Below are positions 1-11,800 of a DNA stretch of 21,417 nt, piece after piece. A program made the translations under genes and the position numbers. Within the stretch, counting starts at the first letter, position 1, and the number at the start of each line of letters is the position of its first letter. A model generated the notes under the pieces. The model made no database searches. It was not told where the DNA came from and worked only from the letters and a program-made list of their open reading frames with translations. Source of the DNA: Lingula anatina. Lineage: Eukaryota; Brachiopoda; Lingulata; Lingulida; Lingulidae. The stretch spans positions 56,926 to 78,342 of the forward strand of contig NW_019776166.1 in assembly GCF_001039355.2 (NCBI RefSeq), in the 5' to 3' direction.

Positions 1-678
1 GGAGCAGTTTGGAATTGACTCCCATCAAAGATGAAAATACCATAGAATTATCTTATCTTCAAGTGGGTTAGCCATATTTGATACTTGGATCAGCAAGTCC
101 TCTGATGTGAATGTGACCATTTTTGTGTAAATGAATTTCTGTTGTGTTTTTTTGGAAACATGCCATAAAAGTATTAACTATCTAATCTGCCAATGCATCC
201 ATCCAAACCTTAACAGGGTAAGACTGAAATGAAAATCAGCTGCAGTTAATCTTAATTTTCAAAGAAAAGTCCACGCCTCCAGGCCCCTGTTTAATCTTGT
301 ACACAGAATATCCTACAAATGGCACATCTTAGATGAAAGTAGAAGCAATTTTTCTAGGGCCATTACCAGTGAAATTAACAACACGCCCACAGTTGATAGA
401 TGCTGATAATTCTGGGTATCCAGATGTGTTTCCTATTACAGAAGTCATCATTGCCCAGAACTTTAATGGCTCTGGCCTTTGAAATCCTCCTCTACATACT
501 ACCAGACTCTGTGTACAGATGCCTATAAACATCAGTGTCAGTTCATCACATCATCTGGGAGATATTTCCCAGAAGTAAATACTTGGGTGGATGTTATATA
601 TGCTAAATCTTGTTCTAATTTATGGTTTCATTTAGTGGAATATAGTCATCATACCCAGAGTTTTGATCAGTTCCCATG

Positions 679-721
679 CCCCCCCCCCCCCACACACACA
701 CACACATACACACACGCACAC
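679..721. repeat. Poly-C plus (CA)n microsatellite
   Basis: Thirteen Cs run straight into a CA repeat with a few interruptions, in an intron of the receptor gene. Confidence 0.95.
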
Positions 722-927
722 CTCAGTGAAAAGTGGTATTAGTGTCCTGACCAGCTTCTCCTGTAAAGGCAGGTGAATTTTTATGAGGAGAATCAGTGTG
801 AAATTGTGAAAATAAATGAACATGTTACGTATGTCAGGTTTACCTACAATGTTAGATGTTCAGTTTTTTCTGTATAAAAGGCAAGATACAGGCCATACAT
901 GATGTGCAACCAAATAAAGTGGTAATC

Positions 928-949
928 TTTTTTTTTTTTTTTTTTTTTT
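928..949 (+). repeat. Poly-T tract before receptor exon 1
   Basis: Twenty-two Ts form the polypyrimidine tract of the acceptor at 958. Confidence 0.95.
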
Positions 950-958
950 CATTTGCAG

Positions 959-1136
959 TTCAAAGATTTCTCCATTGAAAACAGAATAAGCATCGTCCAC
1001 AGCACAGATAGTTCTGGTAATGTTAGTGAACTGACAGTGGGTCCTGCCAAGTACTACGACACTGGAGAGTATACCTGCCGCTACAAACTGTCTCCAGACA
1101 ACAAGGACGAGTCTAAAGTTTATGTCTATGTCTCAG
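959..1136 (+). CDS. Receptor exon 1 in window: C-terminal half of Ig domain 1
   Basis: The acceptor follows a 22-T tract (ATTTGCAG ends at 958) and the donor GTCAGC starts at 1137, phase 1. The translation contains an N-glycosylation site (NVS) and the Ig F-strand signature DTGEYTCRY, then a G strand ending VYVYVSG, much like the end of VEGFR D1. The partner B-strand cysteine is not in the window, so the first half of this domain lies on an upstream exon. The frame starts at phase 0. Confidence 0.85.
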
Positions 1137-4100
1137 GTCAGCAGCATAGAAATAATGGCACTGGATTTGATAAATAAAACGTTCACCAGTTTGTTGAAAT
1201 TGTTTCTTGCCAGAATGCATCAAATTTGGCTGAATCAATTAAGATAATCTGCAAAGCAAATGCTATTCGGAAGTCAGCTGAGAGGGATTTTTTTTTAAAG
1301 TTGGAAATGTGAATTTTTTATCGCTGTTAATTATACACTTCACTGTTACTTGGTTAGACTTCCTTACCTTAAATCTAAAATCATCATTGATTTGTGTTTA
1401 TTTCAGATGAAATCAACATTTTGCTCCCCCATGAACTGCATCCAGACCCTGTAGCTCTTTTCTTGGTTCAGAACAGGCCCGGGATCATCCCGTGTAGGGT
1501 ATCTAGCCCCAATGCTACGGTCATATTGAAAGACGGTGACAAAATTATTGGTCCCACTGAGGCAGTGACATATGATCCCAGAGAGGGCTTCAAAGTACTT
1601 TTTCCAAATGTGTTCTTTGCTTATAAACAACTTGTCTGTGAGGCTTCATATGCTGGCAATGGCCCAGATACCATGTCAGTTTTGACTTTCTACAGTGGTG
1701 AGTTTATGTTTTAGTGTAGTGACAATTGTATGCATTGGTATGTGCACAGGTTGTGTGTGCGTGCATGTGTGTGTGTGTGTGTGTGGTGACAAGTTTCTTC
1801 TTATTGTTTAAACTTTTATAAAGCTGCCATTGATTTGGTGATAACAACATAAAATGGATTCAAGATTTGAAGATAAAGTAAGATCTTAAGTTTTTCCTGT
1901 TGAGATTTATTTGTACTAGATGTTCAGTTTCTCCATGTTTTTTTTTATCAGAGGCACCCACCAACCCTCCTACCCCAGTAATCCAAAGCAACCAGACCCG
2001 CCACATGACTGGCAAAGACATCCAGCTTAGGTGTATAGTGCTGACATCTGTTGGCAGTACTGGAAACACCCTAGAATGGATCTATCCTAATATGGATGAG
2101 GTAGGTGGCCCAGTTTACATGCTGTATTGAGTTCTTAAATCCTGAATAGTGACTAGACAAAATTTAAAAGTTAATATAATTCATTTTTGAATTTGGTCAA
2201 ACAAGTGACAAGCTTCTTGTCGCTGTGCTTGTCCTCTTTCAGTTGAATTGTAGCATTTTTGCTATTGTTTTTGCCCTTGTTGTTGATGTTTTTCTTCTTC
2301 TCCCTCTTCTTCTTCATCTTCATTTTCTTCTTCTTGTTGTTACTATATCAGCGTATATACTTTGTGAATTCAGAGATCCAGTCGGATAGCACAAGTATCA
2401 GAGCAGCATACAATAGAGAATGGAGCATTCCAGTACACCAGGCTAAGGAATAACTTGACAATCAGTAAAGCCATACCCACAGATGCTGGAGTCTACACAT
2501 GTCGTGTCACCACATTGATTAACCAGCTGACTGCTGACGACACTATCAGCATAGATGTTTTTGGTAAAGCTTTATTTTTCTTTGAATCCCCTTTCTCTCC
2601 CTGCGTCTCTCTCTCCATCATTCATGAAAATAAAAATTGTATTTAAAAAATCTGAACTAGTATGCACACGCACACGCACACACACACACACACACGGAAG
2701 ATAATGTGAGATTAAAGAAGTGCCATCAATGAAGGTGGAAATTTCATTAATAATGCAGTTGCAATCTTATTGATTCTTTGTTTGTACAGATGAAATGTAT
2801 TGTACAGTTAGAGGGTCATGTGATGCAATTAATAAAAACACTTTTTAAAACTAATTGTCCAAAGCACATTTCATGCTTGAGAAACTTTTCAGTTCAACAG
2901 ATTTCTTTGGTATTGTTTCTAGACTCCGCTTTTGCAAACCTTCGTCCAGAGAAATCAGTAGTAGAAGCAGACCTGAATCAGGATCTTGTATCCTTGAATG
3001 TAATAGTGGATGCTTACCCTCCACCACAGATATATTGGAAGAAAAATGGGCAAACGATTGGTAGACGTTTACCTAAGTATGAACCAAGGTAAGATTATTA
3101 TTTATTTATATCATACCTTTGTAGTGTGTTAACTGTTTTATTTACATTTCACAGATAGTATTGATATTATGAGATTTTGAATTTGTTATTGAAAATGTGT
3201 ATCTATCCAAGGGTTAAAAAAGCCTCTACTTTGTTGTATATAAAAATAAATTGCAAATCAAGAGTAAGACCTTATGATATGCCAAGAGATTGTTTTGTAG
3301 CTAATATTTTAACTTATTAAGCTTTTTATTGGCTTTTTACAATAACTAGGTAAGAAACCAAATACTGTTTTTATGGCAGTCATTTCTTATTTAATTGAGA
3401 CTGTAATATCAGCTTGGTGGAAAAGGCTTGTCATTTGCTGCTTTAAAAAACCAACTGCTTCTTGTTGACAGGCAGAATGAAGATAAGGCCAGCCTTCTGA
3501 TCTTTGGTGTAAGGAGAGAGGATGCTGGAGTCTATACGGCACATGCCCCAGTAGGTGGGGAAGAGGAGGCCACCTCTGTCACCCTGCAAGTTATAGGTAA
3601 TATTTTTATTTTTATTAAATTGGTAAAATTATAGAGGATGAAAGACCTGAGTTTTAATTATAGATTAAACTACTGACTGTAACAGTTTAAAATTGTATGA
3701 TAAGATAATAGAGAGTTGTAGTGTTTTTAGAAGTGCAAGTATCTACTTTACATTGTTTCTGATAAGTTACTCTTTATTTGTTTGTGTTAACTTTATCATT
3801 CAGAGACTCCAGAGACATCCATCTTGAAGCAGCACACAGAAACCTTCTACAAACCAGGGAAGGATTACATTCTGGAGTGTGCAGTACAGGGGTTCCCAGT
3901 GCCAGAGATCGTGTGGTGGTGGGCAGGGTGTAAGAGTTTGGGATGCCCAGAGACTGCTTATATGATAGCTAACAGCAGCAGAAACTACAGGGGAATAACC
4001 AAAGAATCACACAGGAGTTTCCTGTCCCTGAATGCTGTGGAGTCTGGAAAGTTTTCATGCAGAGCCAGTAACAAAAAAGGAACGAGTGAGAGCACTGAAA

Positions 4101-7100
4101 TAGTTATTGTGTCAGGTTGGTGTTTTTCCCCCCATTCAGTGGTGGCTTAAATGGTTAGATGTTTATATCACTTGATGGTCTAAAATACTTGTCAGTACAA
4201 AGCATGAAATTTCTACATATTAGAAAGTTAATACTTTTGTATTGGCCACAATGAGGCGAAACATCTATGCTTAAATGATTTTATATCTGTTAAACAATGC
4301 ATTCTAACTTTTTAACCACCACAAAAATGTGCACCCTGCACTTAGAATGAATAACTTCCGTGGAGTTAAAGTTTTAATTTGGAATTACAGATGCAGAGAA
4401 TGGATTTGAAGTAGTCCGGAGTTCAGAAGTCCACATAGAGGGAGATATGCTTACTGTCAGTTGCCGTGCCGCCAAGTACTGGTATAGTGACCTAGCAGTG
4501 GAGCAGGAGAACGGGCATCCATTGTTGAGTGATGCTAGGAGAAGAGTTAGTAACTCAAGGTACAGCTTACATTATTGTCCATTTTAACCTGCATCCTGCT
4601 AACTGTGTGCCCTGAACTTTCAAAAAGATTTCTTTCATGCAGTTCTTTAGTTTGTAAGGGATTTTTGAGTGGACAGTTTGTGTAGTTTCTATTTTTATCT
4701 TTTTTTGGTGTAAAAAAAATTTATTGTACATTCTTATATTAGAGGTTTTCCAGCAGTTTGTGATAAATATGATAAACAAAATGTTGTTTTAAAAAAGCAT
4801 CCTGTATTTTTTAACAGTTATTTAGAAGAGTCATTTAAATAAGAATTAAAGAAAGAGGCAAACAATATCTGTAAATTAATATGGAGATTAACGTTGTTAA
4901 TCTGATTTAAATGCATCACACAACACCTGCTGCATAGTAAGTTGCACAAGACCTGGCAGTGCCACCTGCATCTAGTTGCGCGCATGTTTGACCATTGGAT
5001 TCAATTTCAGCATCTTGAACAGTGCAGTGCCACTCACTTTCTGCTTATAGCTTAAAGAGGCAAACATAATCTGTAACTTTATACTATTTTTAGAGAATTA
5101 TAATAAATGAAATTATTCTGAATTTTCAGCACCAAGTATTCCAATGAAATCACTGTTACTATAGATTCCCTCTCTCTGGATGATACTGGTGTCATAAAGT
5201 GTGTGGCCTTAAACAGCTCTCGTATCAGGCACACCGTGGATGCAGATATCATTGTACTAGGTAAGCATTACTTTTCTGTTTCTCTATTGTGTCTGGTATA
5301 CACAGCCAGTGTAATATGATTTTCACTCCTATAATTGAATTTTGGAAATGGTAGTGTTGAAAGTGACCATCGGGTGTGTTAACTAAGAAATGTGACAGAT
5401 GTATTTTGAAAAAAACTAGCACTGTAGAATATCACAACTGCGCTACAGAATATTTTAATTATTAATTAACAGTAAGAAAGAATGATAGTCACTTTTTGCA
5501 CATTTGCTGAAAAATAGCTTTGTTGACAACAGAGGTCTCCAAATTTTTTTCACACTGAATTTTCTTTGTGTTATGTCCCTGTAGATTTGATCTTCTTGCT
5601 CCTCCTTCAGGTCTGAAGGCCCCTGTTTTCACCAATCCTCTGGCTGGTGTGAACACTGTGGAAGCCAGTGGTGTCTATAAGCTGGAGTGCAAGGCAAGCG
5701 GATTACCAATCCCTGTCATCACTTGGTTCAAAGATGGAAAAAACTTCAGCTCTGACCTAAAAAGACCCGGAGTGAAGTTTTCTAGTGAAAATACAAAGTA
5801 AGTTAATTTTGAATGAAAAGGGCAAAAACTTTGTTAAATTATGAAAATTTTGTAAGTAACTGCTACAAGTGCAGACTTGAAACTGATGTGACAGCTTGGT
5901 GGTTAGTTGTTGTCATATCACTCATAAGTGGTGATATAAGATAAAACCCAAAAGGTCGGCCCACCCTGTCCTATTTGACACTTGAGTTGTCAAATGCATG
6001 ATGCAAGTGAACTGGGATTAATGATAATTATTACAGTAATTTCTAAAATAACTTTTTCACATGCTGCTCAGTGACGTTTAAGTCTGCAATATAAGGGCAA
6101 AAGAAAATTATCAACATTTCCTTTGCCATATCCTTTGTAAATTGCATCTCTGAAAAAGAAGTGATGTCTGTATATTATATTTCCACCTTGTCTGTTGCTC
6201 CAGAATTACCATAGAGAGAGTCAGTAGGCATGATGCTGGCTTGTATGAGTGCAGGGCAACCAATAGAGCTGGAAGTATCATCAGTAACCTGACACTCCAA
6301 GTGGAGGGTAAGCAAAATGAATACAAACAAAAAATTATTTTCATATTCCTTTTTGCCTAAAAATGAAACAGGGAGTAGACCTTTGAAAGTCATTGGTTGA
6401 CATTAATCAAATGACACTGAAATCCCCTGGTGTGATATTATTTGTTTGTAAATGTTTTGAAATTAAGAAAAAAGGAATTTGCTTTTTTACTTCAGTAAGA
6501 TAAATCATGAAAAAAACCTGTTCAATTTAAGTGTACCATCATGTACAATGTTTTCTATGGTATAGCCCTCTCTTGTTAACTTATATCTTTTCACATTTGT
6601 GTGGTGTTTTTTCACTATATCTCCAGACATATTATGTTCACTTCAATGTATGTCATTGATAACATAAGATATATTTAAAAATAACAAACCAGTGGGCATG
6701 GGTGTATGGTTATATAATGGTGAAATTTGGTGTCGGGTAGACAAATTTGCTTATTTTAAATTGTTGAATATATTCTGTTATTTAATTCCTTGTGTTAATC
6801 TGGTGTGCAGTATGCAACTTATGATTCCTTTCCTGTCACTTGATAATAGTGATATTATCCTCAGTTTAAGATACCTGACCCTACCCTTTATTGTCAGAGT
6901 TTAGGGTTTTTCTTTTTAATAAAAGGACAGTTAACATTGTACTTTTTCATTTAGTCTGTTTATCAGCAGTTTGGCTAATTATATTGGTTTCACAGAAATA
7001 TTTGACTAATTGACATTTACTTATTTTGAACCATTATTAGTATCCCTTATAGTCACAGTAGTAATCACTTGGTGTTTTTATTTTTTCTGTTGACAATCGT

Positions 7101-8851
7101 GGCACCTGGGTTCACGGAAGCATTAATCTTAATGCACACATAACCAAAATAATATAACTAATAATTTATACATTTACTTCAGCTAAAATTATTTCTTTCT
7201 GCTCTAATCCAAAAACTAAAACCACAGGCTACGGAGTACCCAGGGTGTCCTGTCTTGTAGTGCATGCCTTTCTCCTTGGTCAACTAACCTTATTAGTTTT
7301 TCTTCCTCTTCTTTTCTCCCCTTCCAACTGACCTCTAGGCGACCCAATTCCAGATGGTATTATCAAAAGAGGCGGATTGTTGTCAGCCCAGCAGACAGGA
7401 ATGATTGTGGGCATTGTTGCCGCTGTGTTGCTCCTGGTCATCATCATCCTGGTGATCTGTGTGATGAGGAGGAAGAAGAAACAGAGGAAGGAGCTACCAC
7501 TGGTATACTGAAATTTTTACTGGTGTTCTTTATTCTTTTAATATACTTTATTCTTTTAATACAAACACAGGTCCAGAAGTGGGAGGGGGAGTCAGTTGCA
7601 CCCCACCTCACTTTTCCTATACAGCAGGGTAGAAAAGGCATATTAAGTCTTACATTAGTGTGATTCATGTACTTGGTATTATAATATGCCTTAATTTGCA
7701 CCATCTGTAAAATATTTTTTTGGGAATAGACATTAGGGAGCTGTTGATCTTGGATCTGGCAGAGGTCTGGTTGTGTGGTAAAATAAAGTTATGAATTCAT
7801 CTTGAGAGAGAACACAAGCAGTACCAAGTTCGCCAATTAATTAAGTTCCCAGATAATTGTTGTTTGAAAAATTTTGAATAACTCACATGGCCTCAAAAAC
7901 CAAATTAAGCTCTAGGTGTAAAGGTTTATTTTCCCTTATGGCAAATGGTTTACATATGTTTTTATATATGTGTTTTCAGTTGATGGACTATCTCCAAGAT
8001 CAACCAAGACACGATTTTAATCCTGACATTCCGATAGATGAACAGACAGAGTGCCTGGCATATGACCCAAAGTGGGAATTCCCCAAAGAGAGGCTAAAGT
8101 TAGGTAGGATTTCTAGATCTATTAGCTGTTTTTTTTTTTTCTTCTTCTTTATTATTTGTTTATTCAATCATAATTAGGAATAATATTTCCTGTTTTTTCC
8201 TCGCAGCTTGAATATTTTTATGTGTATTTAAATTTTGTTAATAAATCTACTGAAACATTAAAACAGTAATTGCAAGACTGAAGCAGTATTTTAGGAGAAA
8301 TGATATATGAGGTACCATTTCTATGTTTGGGTTGTTGAATGTTTTAGGAATGGTGATAGGTCAAGGTGCCTTTGGTCGAGTGGTCAAAGCAGAAGCCATG
8401 GGTATTAATGACACTGAGGGCCCCACACCAGTGGCCATTAAAATGGTCAAAGGTAGGGCATACAGTACATAACACAACGATTGGTGCTATTATCGATTAA
8501 GTTAGGCAATGTTGTCACATGTACCAATCTAAAACTTAGGACATATGATTTCTGTAAAAAGAAAGATTTAGTTTTGAAAGTTTATAATTGGATTGGCTGT
8601 CATGTTTTTCAGTAAATATGAAATTGTAGACTTTTGCAAGATAAGTTTGATTACAAATCATTTAGCATCCGGACATTTTGATTTGTGTACATTTGATGCT
8701 GTGTATTCCAGATTGTTATGACTCCTCCCAGATCAAATCTCTGATATCAGAACTGAAGGTGATGATCCACCTGGGCCACCATCTTAATATACTGAATGTC
8801 CTGGGGGCTGTCACCAAGAATATTAGACAAGGTAAATAATGAATGTATAAC

Positions 8852-8889
<38 letters not shown>

Positions 8890-11800
8890 ATACGCACATG
8901 TTGCATGTGGTGTTGTCATTTTTGTTAATAATTTTTGAAAATATGATTGTGCAGTTTTATTAAACTTAATTTTCCTCTTTCCAGGAGAATTTTACGTCAT
9001 TATGGAGTTTTGCACTTTTGGCAACCTGCGCTCATATTTGATACAGAATAGGTCCCGTTTCGTAGACACCATGAACCAATTAACACTGGCCAATGAGGGC
9101 TACTTAGAACCGGTCAGTATAACTGGCCCATCATCTACGGGATCAGCACAAAACACGCTGACAGGGATCAATTCAAGGGACAGTGTAAGAGGAGGAGCTT
9201 CATTGACAGATCCAGGTGCTGCCTCTGTGACAGCCATTACAGAGACTACAGGGGGAACTGTGGCAGCAGAAAATTATTCAAATATGAAAAAAGAAGCTGC
9301 AGCAGACGGAGAAGACAGTGCGCAAAGCATTAAGAAGGAACCTATTCTAACTTCTAAGGATTTAGTTTGTTTTGCTTTTCAAATTGCCAGAGGGATGGAT
9401 TATTTGCACTCTAAAAAGGTAAGGTGGTGGATAAATGACTCATGCTAGCTAAAAAGAATGTAAGAATCTAATCCTAGAGGAAAATGAAAATTCATCAGGT
9501 GTCATTGTTAGTTGTTGCTTAAAGGGATAATAACTCTTCGTATGAGATCTATATTTCACAATAAAAACATTGTGAATAACTCATAGAAATATAACATTTT
9601 CTGTTTTACGACAAAAATAGCAGTTATAGCTATTATTCTGATATCTGAGCTTGTCTTCAGATCACNGTGTTTATTTTAAGTTTATAGTTTATGATGGATG
9701 ACCATCACAGCATTACATGTAGAATATGGTGTATTGTGGTTAAGAATGATACAGTTAACTAGAATATTGTGTTAACATGCAAAAAAAAAAAGAAACAATT
9801 CTCTTTGAAATGCCATGAAAGTTCTGTTTAATGAGTATTTATTTATCTTTTAGGCACCAGAACCAATAAAATGGCTTGCCTTAGAATCTTTACTTGACAA
9901 AATCTTCACTCCTAAAAGTGATGTGTAAGTAAAATATGTTTTTGTTCATATGTATCGCATGATCCTTTCATTATATATTGGAAAATATTACAGTAACTAT
10001 TATTTATTCTAGTACATGCTTGCTATTCCATCATGTTTTTAAAACAAGCAGTAAATGATTTGAATGTCTTTTGCAGATGGTCATTTGGGGTGCTGTTATG
10101 GGAAATCTTTACCATGGGAAGCACTCCGTACCCTGGCCTCGAGTTAAATGAAACTTTTGTAGATAAGTTAAAAGCAGGTTACAGAATGCAGAGGCCGCCT
10201 AAAGCATCTGCTGAAATGTGAGTACTTAGGAGACCCCCATCTTTGTAAATGTTAAGTGATGCGATGGGCAGGACTGTTTTTATCCACTGAACTTTGGAGA
10301 TTTCAGTATCTCCAAAACAAGATAATAGGGTAGGAAAGATGCACAAATTTTCAAATGTGCAAATATAGGAAAGTCAAATATACAGCGTAAGGTAAGAAAA
10401 TGAAAATCAGCTGTCATTGTACGTGATAGATACAATATGAGTCGCCAAGCTGTACCTGAAATATTACGAGTGTATCGGCGAGCCGCAGGCGAGACAATAC
10501 ACGAGTAATTTTCACGTACAGCTCGGCGACGAGTGTTGTATCTGGCTTAAACCACGGCCTCTGATTGGCTACTACACTAGTAATGCAACAGACCGTGGAA
10601 CACACTCGTACATGACGTGCTTGTATGTCGAATACAGCACGGCCGAGTCTTTTGTTCTACGCGCTAGCCGTGGTTTAATTATAGTTATTTCAACAAACAA
10701 AAATTAAAGGTCCCAGTCTAATTGCATGTAGTTTGTATTTTTTAATTTTATTTAGTTTTCATATAATATTGTTTTGTAGACACTCATTAATAATGAACCT
10801 ATTTCTATTTCTGTGTCTAGTTACGAGTGGATGTTGGACTGTTGGCATCCTGAGGCGGAGGAAAGACCGTCTGCTGCTGAGTTAGCTGAAAGATTTGGAG
10901 ATCTGTTACAGCATGATACGAAGCAGGTAAGACTATATATTGTGGTAAATCTCCACAGTGGGTTGGGGGGAGGGTTGGGTCCACCCTACCATTTCTCGTG
11001 GCTGAATGAATCAGAATGAGACATTCAAACTGATATGATGTAAACTGGAAATAGTCTGACTGACATCACTGTAGGAATAGATCAAATTAAGTTTTCATTG
11101 TTCTTAAAGATGTCTAACCCATTTGTAAAATACAGTGTCCTATTTTACAAAACCTTCATTTGTTAACTTATTACTCCTCATGACTAAAGTTTTTTTTTTC
11201 ACCACCACCTCTTTGTTTCACAAACTAAGGGTAAAAAAGAGGAAAGACATCGTATCAACAAGTTTTGATTTAAGATGTGCTTGTGATACTATTTTGTCTG
11301 ATAAGGTCAGATTATTTTCAGTTGAAGTCTAAAAGTAACTACTAGTTGATCTAAACTTAAATTTCAAACGGTGTACTCTTTTATGATCTAGGATAATTCT
11401 GTAGTAGTTAACTAAAATCTAAAACATTAACCTTAAAAAATAAACCTAGTATTTTCTATTCACTTGGCTACTACAGATTTAGTCCAGAGTTGAAGTACAC
11501 TACAGCTATCAATCATTAAGTTAAGGGTGTTTTTAGACTTCAGTTCTTTTTATCACAGAATGCACTTGTTGGGGTCAAGCATGAGATGCATGCTGCCTTG
11601 TGCTCTTTTGTTGATTTATTTTGTACTTGTGTATTTTAAATATGCATCTTGTCTTTCTTTTTATTTCAAAGTTTTGAGTAATGGCTTTAAATTGTATGTG
11701 CATCTTGATGGTGACTTTTGTCCTTTGAATCTTTTACATGTACAGTCTGAGTATATTAATGGCATACATGAGCATTTTTACCCTTTGTTTTGTACTCCTC

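Larger units (their letters stand above)
1..958 (+). other. Intron upstream of the first visible receptor exon
   Basis: No Ig-like B-strand cysteine and tryptophan pattern was found in any plus-strand frame, so the first half of D1 and the signal peptide are further upstream. It contains the poly-C/CA microsatellite and a minus-strand coding-like stretch (see findings). Confidence 0.6.
2564..3471 (+). other. Receptor introns flanking exon 5
   Basis: The introns at 2564-2922 and 3089-3471 hold one CA microsatellite and otherwise plain AT-rich sequence; exon 5 (2923-3088) lies between them. Confidence 0.7.

Noticed and set aside
479-742. Plus-strand open frame upstream of exon 1, considered as the missing half of Ig domain 1
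   Set aside because: No Ig strand pattern, and its end is a translated poly-C/CA microsatellite.
2259-2453. Open frame of 64 residues spanning the TTC-rich tract
   Set aside because: Its first half is a translated polypyrimidine tract and its second half reads exon 4 in the wrong frame; the true Ig frame starts at 2374.
9660-9853. True pseudokinase reading of the receptor
   Set aside because: The glycine loop, lysine, alpha-C Glu and C-lobe are all conserved and the gap coincides with an n after a good acceptor; loss of sequence is more likely than loss of function.
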